A stretch of DNA of 64,000 bases from Lachnospiraceae bacterium UBA1729 (lineage in GTDB: Bacteria; Bacillota; Clostridia; Lachnospirales; Lachnospiraceae). Positions 33,700 through 42,588 of the stretch are shown here, piece by piece. The position numbers and the translations under genes are program-made. The notes under the pieces were generated by a model. The model searched no databases. It saw nothing but the letters and a program-made list of their open reading frames with translations, and was not told where the DNA came from. Position 1 is the stretch's first letter. Each line of letters starts with the position of its first letter. The stretch spans positions 45,123 through 109,122 of the forward strand of contig DCIJ01000055.1 in assembly GCA_002315945.1 (NCBI GenBank). Reading direction: 5' to 3'.

Positions 33700-35148
33700 T
33701 TATTCTGCAGGCTGGTCCTCTGCATCATCAATGACAGGTGCATCAGCAATAAACTCATCTGTCTTAGTATCTGCATACTTTCCTGTATCTGCAGCAACCT
33801 TTTCGCTGTACTTAAGTACCTCAGCTGAAGGAGTGTAATCCTTCTGCTCAAACAGGAACTCGTGAGCCTTAATAACGTTAGCCTTAAGGTCCTGAGGAAT
33901 AACACAGCTACCCTTTTTAACAGTACCAGTAGTTCTGTACTCTTCGAAGGGGAATCCTGCATTATCAACCACATTGTATTTTGAAATCTCAGCCAGCACA
34001 CCAAGGATTTCATCAATATCAAGTGAAGTTGAAATATTCTTCATTACACTGTTTGCAATGCTGGTAAGAGTAGCAGGATCTGCTGTCTTAGCCTTCTTGG
34101 AAATAGCAGTAATTACATCACGCTGTCTCTGGGTACGGGCAAAGTCATTACCTACATAGCGGATACGGCAGTATGCTGTAGCCTGGAGACCATTCAGAGT
34201 CTGCATTCCAGGATTCTTTACTGCAATGTAATCCTTACCTTCTGTAGCTGTAAAGGTCTTTCCATCACTTGACTTACCTACCATACTTATCTGGTAGTTA
34301 TTCAAATGGCTGATTTCAGCCTTAGTAACTTCAATATCAACACCACCCAGTGAATCGATGATTTCAATCAGACCATCAAAACCAATAGTAACGTAATCTG
34401 TTACGTTCATATCCAGGTTCATGTTAATCATATTGATTGCCTGCTCAGGACCACCCTTTGCATAGGCTGCATTACATTTATTGTAATCATCATTACCAAG
34501 GTTCAGATATGTATCTCTGAAGATTGACATCAGTTTTACATCACCAGTCTTCTGATTGATGCTGGCAACAATAATTGTGTCGGATCTGGTTCCCTTGCCT
34601 AATGCACCGTCTCTTGAGTCAACACCGAAGAGTGCAATGTTTCTGTATTCCAGAAGCTTGGCTGCCTCTTCATCACCGGCCTCAGCTGCCTTCATGGTCT
34701 CCTTAACGGATTCATTCATTACAACCTTGTCTTCTTCAATACGAATCTTACTTACATTCTTGGTTCCGGTAAGAACTGTGTATAATACGAAAAGCATGAT
34801 TACCAGTACGATAATCTCTACAGCAAACAGAATTAATTTGCCTTTGCTCTTCTTTTTCTTTTTCTTGCTTACAGGTCTTCTTGCATCTGCTCTCTTGGCA
34901 GCCGCCTGTCTTCTTGCTCTTTCATCTCTGTCTGGTGCGGGTCTGCGTCTTCTGCCTTCTTCTACAGATTCCTCTCTGGCGCTTCTTCTTGGTCTGTCTG
35001 AGTGAGGCATTCTGTTTGGAGAATCACCACTTCTTCTCACTCCGCTTCCCTGAACGGATCTTCTTCTCTCGCCACTACCATCCGTAGGTCTTCTTCTCTC
35101 CCCGCTTCCATCTGCAGGTCTTCTTACTCTTCTGACTTCGTCTGACAT
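33700..35148 (-). CDS. LytR-CpsA-Psr (LCP) family wall-polymer transferase
   Basis: Membrane enzyme that attaches a lipid-linked polymer to peptidoglycan, 482 residues. Residues 1-95 are an Arg-rich cytoplasmic tail containing three 10-residue repeats of the RRPADGSGER type (9-38) and a Lys cluster. TM is at about 104-126. The LCP domain (about 165-370) has the key residues IALFGVDSR, GTRSDTI, FRDTYLNL and RIRYVGNDFARTQRQR. The C-terminal acidic tail is disordered. It sits at the end of the polysaccharide locus beside the priming sugar transferase and fits wall attachment of that polymer. Confidence 0.93.
   Translation of the reverse strand: MSDEVRRVRRPADGSGERRRPTDGSGERRRSVQGSGVRRSGDSPNRMPHSDRPRRSAREESVEEGRRRRPAPDRDERARRQAAAKRADARRPVSKKKKKKSKGKLILFAVEIIVLVIMLFVLYTVLTGTKNVSKIRIEEDKVVMNESVKETMKAAEAGDEEAAKLLEYRNIALFGVDSRDGALGKGTRSDTIIVASINQKTGDVKLMSIFRDTYLNLGNDDYNKCNAAYAKGGPEQAINMINMNLDMNVTDYVTIGFDGLIEIIDSLGGVDIEVTKAEISHLNNYQISMVGKSSDGKTFTATEGKDYIAVKNPGMQTLNGLQATAYCRIRYVGNDFARTQRQRDVITAISKKAKTADPATLTSIANSVMKNISTSLDIDEILGVLAEISKYNVVDNAGFPFEEYRTTGTVKKGSCVIPQDLKANVIKAHEFLFEQKDYTPSAEVLKYSEKVAADTGKYADTKTDEFIADAPVIDDAEDQPAE
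35035..35124 (-). repeat. Three tandem 30-bp coding repeats in the LCP gene
   Basis: Three in-frame 30-bp units encode RRPADGSGER, RRPTDGSGER and RRSVQGSGVR at residues 9-38 of the LCP protein. They lie in the cytoplasmic tail and may vary in copy number by slippage. Confidence 0.6.
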
Positions 35149-35159
35149 AATAACCTCTT

Positions 35160-36569
35160 TTAATACGCATTCTTATTAACGAACCCTTTGAACAGGGTCA
35201 TGAACATGATTTTGATATCAAACCACATGGTCCAATTCTCAATATAATAAATATCATGCTCTATGCGGCGTCTGATTGAACTATCTCCACGCCACCCATT
35301 GACCTGAGCCCATCCGGTTAGTCCCGGACGAACCTGGTGTTTTATCATATATCTTGGAATTTCTTCCTTAAACTGTTCTACAAACTGTGGTCTCTCAGGT
35401 CTTGGACCCACCAGACTCATATCTCCCTTAAGGATATTCCACAGCTGTGGCAGTTCATCAAGGCTTGTTCTACGCATAAAACTACCCACAGGTGTAACTC
35501 TGGGATCATTTTCAGTAGTCCATCCTTTTTTCTCATCAGTATCTGTCTGTAATACCATTGAGCGGAACTTATACATTCTGAAGGTCTTATTATGAAGACC
35601 CACTCTCTCCTGTTTAAAAATAACAGGTCCTGGTCCAGACAACTTAACGGCTATGGCCAATACCAGTAGTAGCGGAGAAATAACAACAATTCCTACTGCG
35701 CTGCCTACCACGTCAACCGCCCGTTTCATAACCTGATTAACTGTATTTGTCAGTGGCACATGTCTGATATTAATTACAGGCAGTCCCTGCAGATCTTCAG
35801 TATATGGCTTGGAAGGCACAATACTGTTGTAATCAGGAATAAATTTTGTATGCACGCCGGATTTTTCGCACATCTCAACAATCTCTTCCAGTCTGCCATA
35901 ATCCTGCAGTGCAAGAGATACCGCTATTTCGTCAAGCTTGCTCTCCGGAAGAATGACCTCCAGATTGTTTATTGTTCCAATAACCTTGACGCCTTTATAC
36001 ATTGTTCCACTGGGAACATGGTCATCCAGTATTCCTCTGACCACATAACCCCACTGTGGATTAGAATTAATTCTTTTTATATACTCTTCAGCAGCTCGTG
36101 AGTAACCCACCAGCAGAATATGCTTCAGGTTATATCCCTTTGCCCTGAAATGGTGAAGCACCAGTCTAATCCATTGCCTCATAAGTGTGGTAAATACCAC
36201 ATTTATGACAAAGAAAAGCGCTATCATTGAACGTGAAAAGTTCGGTTCATTGACAGCATACAGAGTAATCAGGAAAATTCCTGCACCAGTTATATTAGAC
36301 TTCAGTATTCCACTTATTTCTTTTTTACTTCCAGTTGCCCGCTTGGGAGTATACATCCCAAACATATCATATAGAACAATATATCCTGGAACTATGAAAT
36401 AAAGCGCAAAAAAATAAATCTCTCTTGGTAGATATCCAACACCAGGCGCCATAGGATATAAAAAGCTGTCAAACCTAATATACCAGGACATGATGTATGA
36501 TATTGCTACCACCAAAGCATCCAAAAGTACATGTAAACGATTAAAATATCTCTGGTTATCTTTAATCAT
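35160..36569 (-). CDS. Polyprenyl-phosphate sugar-1-phosphate transferase (WbaP/WcaJ type)
   Basis: Starts polysaccharide assembly by moving sugar-1-P onto undecaprenyl phosphate. 469 residues: about four or five TM segments in 1-125, a Rossmann-like CoA-binding-type middle domain ([18 protein letters not shown]), one TM at about 280-305 and the C-terminal bacterial sugar transferase domain ([60 protein letters not shown]). The first sugar (glucose or galactose) cannot be told. The gene is 11 bp upstream of the LCP gene in the transcript. Confidence 0.95.
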   Translation of the reverse strand: MIKDNQRYFNRLHVLLDALVVAISYIMSWYIRFDSFLYPMAPGVGYLPREIYFFALYFIVPGYIVLYDMFGMYTPKRATGSKKEISGILKSNITGAGIFLITLYAVNEPNFSRSMIALFFVINVVFTTLMRQWIRLVLHHFRAKGYNLKHILLVGYSRAAEEYIKRINSNPQWGYVVRGILDDHVPSGTMYKGVKVIGTINNLEVILPESKLDEIAVSLALQDYGRLEEIVEMCEKSGVHTKFIPDYNSIVPSKPYTEDLQGLPVINIRHVPLTNTVNQVMKRAVDVVGSAVGIVVISPLLLVLAIAVKLSGPGPVIFKQERVGLHNKTFRMYKFRSMVLQTDTDEKKGWTTENDPRVTPVGSFMRRTSLDELPQLWNILKGDMSLVGPRPERPQFVEQFKEEIPRYMIKHQVRPGLTGWAQVNGWRGDSSIRRRIEHDIYYIENWTMWFDIKIMFMTLFKGFVNKNAY

Positions 36570-36632
36570 AAGGGAGATTTTACAATATTGTTACAACAAT
36601 TACAAGTTTTTTAACATTTACTACTACAAAGC

Positions 36633-36661
36633 ATTATAGAAAATCTCAACCATTTTTTACA
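36633..36661 (-). promoter_or_regulatory. Possible promoter of the sugar transferase/LCP unit
   Basis: On the minus strand TGTAAA (36656-36661), 17-bp spacer and TATAAT (36633-36638). The -35 box overlaps the end of the glycosyltransferase gene upstream. The -10 match is perfect and the -35 match is fair. Confidence 0.35.
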
Positions 36662-37622
36662 CTCTAATGGTATTTTTCCACAAAAGTATTTGAATTTTCA
36701 CATAATGCGGAAGATTTGTCAAATAAAACTTTACTTTTTTGTTTTGTCCATCTTCACTCAGGTACAATTTTAAGCCTTCAATCATACCCTTTACATAGAT
36801 TTTTCCAAAACCCTTCTTATAGAAGAAAACTGTCTTAATGGCAAATCCTGCCAGTAAGAAGGGCAGGTTTATAATAAGCTGAAGCAGGGGCATATTTTTT
36901 AATGCCAGATAGACATTATTTCTGGATGACAGCCTTACCTTGAACTCATTATATCTTGAACCACTTACAGCACTGCCTGCATGGAGTACCTCTGCCTTTG
37001 GCTCATACACATTTTTATAGCCGGCAATACGCGCTCTATAACCAATATCTGCATCCTCAAGATATGCAAAATGGTTTTCATCAAACAATCCCAGACTGTT
37101 TGCCACTTCTCTTATGTATATGGCTGCCCCACCACAGGAAAAAAATATCTCACAGGATTTTTTGTATTTTTCAGAAGACTTTCCTTTTCCCCTTCCATAG
37201 GCCCATCCCAGGGCACTGTAGTTGTCCCCGGCATCATCTATTATTGTGGGATTATTCATGGACAACATCTTGGCTGATGCTGAAAAAATCCTTTCATCCT
37301 TATTAAGGCAGTCTGTCAGCGCGCTTACAAACCCAGGTCTCACTACAGTATCATTATTAAGTAATATTACATATTTAGTAGTAGCATACTTAAAGCCAAT
37401 ATTTACAGCCCCACAAAATCCCAGATTTTTTTCAGTTTCATGGAATTCATATCCATATCTGTCCTGATTCTGTCTGAGCCATTCTCCCGAATGGTCTTCA
37501 GAATGGTTATCAATTACTATGACCTGGAAGCTGTCGTCCTCGCAGGCATACAGGCTGTCCAGACATTTCTCTATGAACTTGTCACCATTATAATTTGGTA
37601 TAACTACCGTAGTTTGGATCAT
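36657..37622 (-). CDS. Glycosyltransferase family 2 (rhamnosyltransferase-like)
   Basis: GT-A fold transferase of 321 residues. N-terminal TTVVIPNYNGDKFIEKCLDSL, metal-binding LLNNDTVVRPGF, and FDENHFAYLEDADIGYRARI with the acceptor-site Glu-Asp. C-terminal hydrophobic patch (LPFLLAGFAIKTVFFY) may touch the membrane. This style is common among rhamnosyltransferases of wall polysaccharides. The start overlaps the end of the upstream glycosyltransferase by 35 bp, an unusually long overlap. Confidence 0.9.
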   Translation of the reverse strand: MIQTTVVIPNYNGDKFIEKCLDSLYACEDDSFQVIVIDNHSEDHSGEWLRQNQDRYGYEFHETEKNLGFCGAVNIGFKYATTKYVILLNNDTVVRPGFVSALTDCLNKDERIFSASAKMLSMNNPTIIDDAGDNYSALGWAYGRGKGKSSEKYKKSCEIFFSCGGAAIYIREVANSLGLFDENHFAYLEDADIGYRARIAGYKNVYEPKAEVLHAGSAVSGSRYNEFKVRLSSRNNVYLALKNMPLLQLIINLPFLLAGFAIKTVFFYKKGFGKIYVKGMIEGLKLYLSEDGQNKKVKFYLTNLPHYVKIQILLWKNTIRV

Positions 37623-38781
37623 ACAGATACCTGAACGCGCCTTCTTTGTTGGGATTAAATATAGCGTACTCTTTTATTACGCCATCCACATCCCTGGTCA
37701 TCTCGACTCTATGCATATATCCACTAAATCCATTAGGTATTCCTTCATATAATATCTGCCCCTTTGAATTCAGTGCTCCACCAACCATTTTCCCATTGAT
37801 ATACACTGGACCTGTAATAGCCAGGACATCCGTCCTGTCCTTCCAGAAATCTTCATATTCTATATTATAATAGCCCAGATGCTTGCTGTGACTTACAGTT
37901 ATTGTCCAGTTCTTTTTTCTCCCAAAATCTTCCAGGGCTCTCTTGCCAGCCTCATAGGCATACATCTTGCTTAAGGGATTGGAGGCTGTTGAATCATCAT
38001 GACATCTCCAGTGGTATAAAACCATTGGCACATGCACAAATTTTGCTTCTTCCAGCACAGCCCTAAGAACCAGATCATAGTCCTGCGCCCCATCATAATC
38101 ACTTCTTAACTCAAGTTTTTTGATAAGCTCTGCCTTCATACACAGGAAATGGCAGATGTAGTTGTTTGACAAAAGATGGTCAAAATTAAAATCCAGCTTG
38201 TAATGAGGTGCAAAATATTTTTTCCCATCCCCATCACACTTATCCTCATCACTGTATATTACCAGTCTGTCCACAGACTCATTTTTCTCAGCCATCTCAT
38301 CGATTACACTTCTAAAGCGGTACAGTGCGTCTGGCTCAATAAAATCATCATGATCTAACAGGCAGATATAATCTCCGGTGGCATGTTTCATGGTTTCATT
38401 GGTATTTTCCGAAATACCTCCATTTACATCCAGATGAACATATTTTATCCTTTCATCACTCTTAAGCCCGTCCTTCAGAGCATCTGTGGGAGAGCTGTCT
38501 CCAATTACCAGCTCCCAGTCAGAGTAGGTCTGTTCTGCTACCGATTCCACCATCTTAAGAAAATGTTCAGGATTAGTATTGTAAGCAGGAACTACTACGC
38601 TGAATTTCACAGGCTTACTATATGTTTTCTCCCTCTGGGCCATCTCAACAGGCTGGGAAATACTTCTCTTCTCATAGGGTACCTTAGTAGTAAGCTTTTC
38701 CACAGCAGCCAGAGCAGTATATCTGATTCCGTTTTTCTTTATGTAGTTATTTATCTTGTTAAGCTTATTTGAAATACTCAA
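37588..38781 (-). CDS. Glycosyltransferase family 2
   Basis: GT-A fold transferase of 397 residues. KFSVVVPAYNTNPEHFLKMVE at about 58-78, NGGISENTNETMKHATGDYICLLDHDDFIEPDALYRF with the DHDD metal motif, then YSDEDKCDGDGKKYFAPHYKLDF and a DYDLVLRAV acceptor motif. The C-terminal 90 residues are beta-rich. It is close in layout to the first half of the two-domain transferase at 42589. The gene follows a 138-bp gap holding a repeat and a hairpin. Confidence 0.9.
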   Translation of the reverse strand: MSISNKLNKINNYIKKNGIRYTALAAVEKLTTKVPYEKRSISQPVEMAQREKTYSKPVKFSVVVPAYNTNPEHFLKMVESVAEQTYSDWELVIGDSSPTDALKDGLKSDERIKYVHLDVNGGISENTNETMKHATGDYICLLDHDDFIEPDALYRFRSVIDEMAEKNESVDRLVIYSDEDKCDGDGKKYFAPHYKLDFNFDHLLSNNYICHFLCMKAELIKKLELRSDYDGAQDYDLVLRAVLEEAKFVHVPMVLYHWRCHDDSTASNPLSKMYAYEAGKRALEDFGRKKNWTITVSHSKHLGYYNIEYEDFWKDRTDVLAITGPVYINGKMVGGALNSKGQILYEGIPNGFSGYMHRVEMTRDVDGVIKEYAIFNPNKEGAFRYLYDPNYGSYTKL

Positions 38782-38828
38782 TTTTGTGTTTCCTAACTAC
38801 CTGGTCAAAACTCTCATAACGAAAACAT

Positions 38829-38858
38829 AGGGACAACCGTACCTGTACAGTTGTCCCT
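38829..38858 (-). terminator. Hairpin between DUF4956 gene and glycosyltransferase
   Basis: AGGGACAAC (38829-38837) pairs with GTTGTCCCT (38850-38858), with an extra GTAC inner match. On the minus strand it is followed by ATGTTTTC, a modest T-run, so it may be a partial terminator. Confidence 0.45.
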
Positions 38859-38873
38859 AAGATACCACATGTG

Positions 38874-38913
38874 TCTACGCTTTGCGAGTGCTCTTATGGT
38901 AAATGTTCAAAAA
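38874..38913 (+). repeat. 40-bp intergenic repeat, copy B
   Basis: Gap-free relative of copy A (29675-29714): ACGCTTTGCGA core, CTTATGGTAAATGTTCAAAAA end. Lies directly after the DUF4956 stop on the minus strand. Confidence 0.5.
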
Positions 38914-38919
38914 TTAATT

Positions 38920-39594
38920 TTAGAAAGAAACCTCTCCATCATGCTCAAGGAGGCTTACTCCAGTTACACCGTCAAGAGCCTTGATTGCTGTAAGCATACC
39001 TGCTGGCTCTTTTACACGACACTCAATTACAAAATCAACACCTGATACAGAAGAATTTCTGCTCTTAACTGAAGGATGCTTGCAGCTTGCCTTAACAATA
39101 TCAAGAATAGCTGCTTCCTGTTCAAAGTCCTTACCATTTACAACAAGTAATGCACTAGCCATGCCAACAGGAGTAAGCTCCAGAGCAAAGATGCAGATTG
39201 TAATCAGTAAAGATGCAATAATTGCGATTTCATATATACCTGCTCCGCAGATAATACCTAAGCTGATAGCCCAGAATAAGAAAATCAGATCTTTAGGATC
39301 CTTAACAGCTGTACGGAAACGTACAATTGAAAGAGCACCAACCATACCTAATGAAATAGCAAGGTTTGACTGCATTGAGAGGATGATTGCTGCTGTAATA
39401 ACTGCTATCGCAACAAGTGAGACATTAAATGACTGATTGTAAAAAGTCTTTCTTACTGACAGGTAATATACAACAAATACATATAATGCAAGAATAATTG
39501 TAATACCTAAAGTAACACAAACTGTTGTTGTTGTAATATTGTTGCCGGTAAAGCTTTCCAGCACTGATTTCTTAATAACGTCCTTAAAACTCAT
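38920..39594 (-). CDS. DUF4956 membrane protein
   Basis: Membrane protein of 224 residues with about four TM segments in residues 20-145, including SLSIVRFRTAVKDPKDLIFLFW-type sequence that is the hallmark of DUF4956. The C-terminal 75 residues are a soluble ferredoxin-like domain (VIECRVKEPAGMLTAIKALD). DUF4956 is often encoded with VTC-domain proteins, as here: the start overlaps the end of the VTC gene by 4 bp (ATGA). The biochemical role is not established. Confidence 0.92.
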   Translation of the reverse strand: MSFKDVIKKSVLESFTGNNITTTTVCVTLGITIILALYVFVVYYLSVRKTFYNQSFNVSLVAIAVITAAIILSMQSNLAISLGMVGALSIVRFRTAVKDPKDLIFLFWAISLGIICGAGIYEIAIIASLLITICIFALELTPVGMASALLVVNGKDFEQEAAILDIVKASCKHPSVKSRNSSVSGVDFVIECRVKEPAGMLTAIKALDGVTGVSLLEHDGEVSF

Positions 39595-40316
39595 TTCTTA
39601 CGACCTCCAATTGAATTAATTGTATATTTTCTTCCAAGATAATATTTTGAAAAGCTTGTCTGCATCAGACTACCAATTTCCAGGTTGTTCTTAATAAAAC
39701 TTGGAAGGTACTCATCAAACTTAACTTCCAGCAATGACTGGCCCTTGGCAAGTATGGGATATCTTACATTGTCCCTTTCAAAGAACCGATCCGTATCCAG
39801 GGATGATGTGATATTATCATCAAAAGTGATTCTCACATTACCATCCTTATATATGAACGGTATTCTTTCATACTCAATCACCGCCTTTGGTCTGAACCCT
39901 TTTGTAAGCATCAGCACCAAAAACTGCTTCAATACTTCCGGCATATCCTCTTCTATCGGAAATGCCTTCCCTGCGATCAAACTGTCGCACTGACTTCTGG
40001 TAAGTTTGGCAGATTCCTTGCAAACCATGCCATTTTTCTTTGTTTTTCTTTCAAGGCTGATTCTTGACCCTTCCACATTATAGATTCGAATACGGTATTT
40101 TGCACGTTCGTTAATACCGTCTTCACTCTCATTAAAGCAGGAATCAAACATGTCATCAAAGTATACACTTCTTATCCAGTATGTATCATTTTCTCCTGCA
40201 TGGGAGTCAACAGGAATCAGATTCTTAATTCGCGAATACAGTACTGCCTTCTGCCTGGCATCAATGAGAAACTTGTACTCATGTCTGTACTTGCGCTCAG
40301 TCTTCTTTTTTTCCAT
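39591..40316 (-). CDS. VTC-domain (polyphosphate polymerase-like) protein
   Basis: Soluble protein of 241 residues with the VTC tunnel fold of the triphosphate tunnel enzymes. Motifs: HEYKFLIDARQ, YWIRSVYFDD, AKYRIRIYN, SLERKTKKNG (basic tunnel residues), VIEYERIPF, LLEVKFDEYLP. In yeast the VTC4 catalytic domain makes polyphosphate. Bacterial forms next to DUF4956 proteins are widespread but untested in most cases. It lies inside the polysaccharide locus, between a GtrA gene and DUF4956. Its product there is unknown. Confidence 0.9.
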   Translation of the reverse strand: MEKKKTERKYRHEYKFLIDARQKAVLYSRIKNLIPVDSHAGENDTYWIRSVYFDDMFDSCFNESEDGINERAKYRIRIYNVEGSRISLERKTKKNGMVCKESAKLTRSQCDSLIAGKAFPIEEDMPEVLKQFLVLMLTKGFRPKAVIEYERIPFIYKDGNVRITFDDNITSSLDTDRFFERDNVRYPILAKGQSLLEVKFDEYLPSFIKNNLEIGSLMQTSFSKYYLGRKYTINSIGGRKK

Positions 40317-40321
40317 ATTAA

Positions 40322-40765
40322 CTAGTCCTTTTTCTCAAGGAAGATTTTTCTCGACACAAAATTATACACCATAACAACTGCAGTAGCAAATACTTTAGAA
40401 ATTGCGAACCACATTGTATCGCTGCATATTCCGGTCAGGAAAGCGCTCATAGAGCGAACCACACTAAATAGTAAAAGAATTACTTCATTAATTCCCAGTC
40501 CAATTACCGAAAGTACCATGAAGATTACAAATTCTTTTCCCCTGTGCATATCCTCTTTGCGGGTAAACACAAATTTCATGCTCAGTATGTAATTAATTAC
40601 AGCTGAGATGATAAAGCCCATCAGGCCACCGGTTAAGGTGGCCCCTGCTGAGCCTATTGCACCATTAAGTACATGAAAGGTTGCGGTGGAAATAACAAAA
40701 TCTATTCCAAAGCATATGAATCCCACCACGCCAAATTTTAGTATCTGTTCAATTAATTTTTTCAT
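40322..40765 (-). CDS. GtrA-family membrane protein
   Basis: Small membrane protein of 147 residues with four TM segments, the usual size. Motifs FGVVGFICFGIDFVI at the N-terminus and NYILSMKFVF in the third segment. GtrA proteins are linked to transfer or flipping of lipid-linked sugars for wall and O-antigen decoration. It lies 5 bp before the VTC gene and 28 bp after the phosphoglucomutase gene, in one operon. Confidence 0.93.
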   Translation of the reverse strand: MKKLIEQILKFGVVGFICFGIDFVISTATFHVLNGAIGSAGATLTGGLMGFIISAVINYILSMKFVFTRKEDMHRGKEFVIFMVLSVIGLGINEVILLLFSVVRSMSAFLTGICSDTMWFAISKVFATAVVMVYNFVSRKIFLEKKD

Positions 40766-40793
40766 TTTCTCCCGAATAAACCTTTATTATTTC

Positions 40794-42521
40794 TTACAGA
40801 TTTAAATATTTCTTCAAAGCCTCTGTAAGCTTTTCAACCTTGTCCTGGCTGTCAGCAAGACTTGTTCCCTTAACACCCATGTAGAACTTGATCTTGGGCT
40901 CTGTACCTGAAGGTCTTGCACAGCACCACGCATCATCAGTCAGATCAAAATATAATACATTGGAAGTAGGAAGTCCGGTACCACTTTCAGCACCTGTAGC
41001 AATATCCTTTACAACACCAGTGCTGTAATCTCTGAAGGCTGTTACCTTCCAGTCTGCCAGCTCCTTAGGAGGGTTAGCACGAAGATTATCCATAAGAGCT
41101 GCAATCTGAGCTGCTCCATCCAGTCCCTTCATGGTAATGGCCAACTGGCTTTCCTTGTAATAACCATATTTTTCATAGAGATTAATCATCTGATCCCAGA
41201 GAGTAAGTCCCTGTTTTTTGTAGAAGGCTGCTGCCTCGCACAATGCCATAACTGCAACCGGGGCATCCTTGTCTCTTGCATGAGTTCCAACCAGACATCC
41301 ATAGCTTTCTTCAAGACCAAATACATAATTATTTGAACCAGTCTGCTCAAACAGTTTGATCTGCTCACCAATATACTTAAATCCGGTAAGAACCTCTATA
41401 CATTTTAACTCATAGGCTGCACAGATGGCCTTAGCCATATTTGTAGTTACAATGGTAGTAACCAGAGCAGGATTTTCAGGCATCTTGCCTGTAGCTGCTC
41501 TCTGACTTACTTCATACTCTGCAATAATCATTCCAGACATATTGCCTGAGAATGCCATGTATTCACCACTCTTTACATCCTTGGCATAGATTCCCAGACG
41601 GTCTGCGTCAGGATCAGTTGCCAGAATAATATCTGCATCCACCTCTTTTGCCAGCTTTAATGCCAGTTCAAAAGCCTTGGGATCTTCAGGATTAGGGTAT
41701 GCCAGTGTAGTAAACTTAGGATCTGGCATTTCCTGTTCAGGAACAACATATACATTCTTGAATCCAAGCTCAGCAAGAACTCTTCTTACAGGCAGATTAC
41801 CAGTACCGTTAAATGGTGTATAGACAATCTTGATATCGTCAGCCATCTCTTTTACTACATCAGCATGGAGTGCTAACTTTTTAAGCTCTTCGATATACTT
41901 ATCATCAATCTCTTTTCCAATGGTAATATACAGACCTTTTTCAATGGCTTCTGCCTTGTCCATGGTCAGTACATCATTGTAATCGGTAACAGCCTTAACC
42001 TCTTCAATAATCTCTTTATCCTTGGGTGCTGTAACCTGAGCGCCATCTTCCCAATAGCACTTGTAGCCATTATACTCTGGAGGATTGTGGCTGGCGGTAA
42101 TTACGATACCGGATATACAGCCAAGCTCTCTCAATGCAAAACTTAATTCGGGAGTAGGTCTTAAAGACTCAAACACATATGCCTTGATTCCATTTGCGCA
42201 GGCGCAAAGTGCTGCCTCATCAGCAAATTCAGGTGACATATTTCTGGAGTCATAGGCAATGGCAATTCCTTTTTCTTCGCCTCCCTGCTTCTTAATATAA
42301 TTAGCAAGACCCTGAGTAGCTTTTCTAACAGTGTAAATATTCATTCTGTTGGTGCCGGCTCCAATTACACCTCTAAGACCACCAGTTCCAAACTCTAACT
42401 CTTTGTAAAAACGATCTTCAACTTCCTTCTCGTCATTACGAATTGCTAACAGCTCGTCCTTTGTAGCCTGATCAAAGTACTCATTTTCAAGCCAGAAGTT
42501 AAATTGCTCTTTGTAACCCAT
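40794..42521 (-). CDS. pgcA: Phosphoglucomutase / phospho-sugar mutase
   Basis: Interconverts glucose-6-P and glucose-1-P, feeding NDP-sugar synthesis. 575 residues, the usual size of the Firmicute enzyme. Catalytic loop GIVITASHNPPEYNGYK with the phosphoserine, the metal loop DPDADRLGI, the sugar loop GLEESYGCLVG and the phosphate-binding CARPSGTEPKIKFY are all present. Glucose-1-P is the substrate of RfbA in the same locus. A good ribosome site (AAGGAGG) precedes the start. Confidence 0.95.
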   Translation of the reverse strand: MGYKEQFNFWLENEYFDQATKDELLAIRNDEKEVEDRFYKELEFGTGGLRGVIGAGTNRMNIYTVRKATQGLANYIKKQGGEEKGIAIAYDSRNMSPEFADEAALCACANGIKAYVFESLRPTPELSFALRELGCISGIVITASHNPPEYNGYKCYWEDGAQVTAPKDKEIIEEVKAVTDYNDVLTMDKAEAIEKGLYITIGKEIDDKYIEELKKLALHADVVKEMADDIKIVYTPFNGTGNLPVRRVLAELGFKNVYVVPEQEMPDPKFTTLAYPNPEDPKAFELALKLAKEVDADIILATDPDADRLGIYAKDVKSGEYMAFSGNMSGMIIAEYEVSQRAATGKMPENPALVTTIVTTNMAKAICAAYELKCIEVLTGFKYIGEQIKLFEQTGSNNYVFGLEESYGCLVGTHARDKDAPVAVMALCEAAAFYKKQGLTLWDQMINLYEKYGYYKESQLAITMKGLDGAAQIAALMDNLRANPPKELADWKVTAFRDYSTGVVKDIATGAESGTGLPTSNVLYFDLTDDAWCCARPSGTEPKIKFYMGVKGTSLADSQDKVEKLTEALKKYLNL

Positions 42522-42588
42522 CTCAAAAACCTCCTTGAATAATAAATGAATTTTGTTAAAAAAGTATGTTCAATTAATGTTTTTTCAG

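Noticed and set aside
36657..38781. Frameshift joining the two glycosyltransferase genes that overlap by 35 bp
   Set aside because: Each gene has a full GT2 start motif and its own proper end, so two intact genes overlap.
29675..38914. CRISPR array
   Set aside because: The 40-bp repeats are far apart, diverged and not separated by regular spacers; no cas genes are present.
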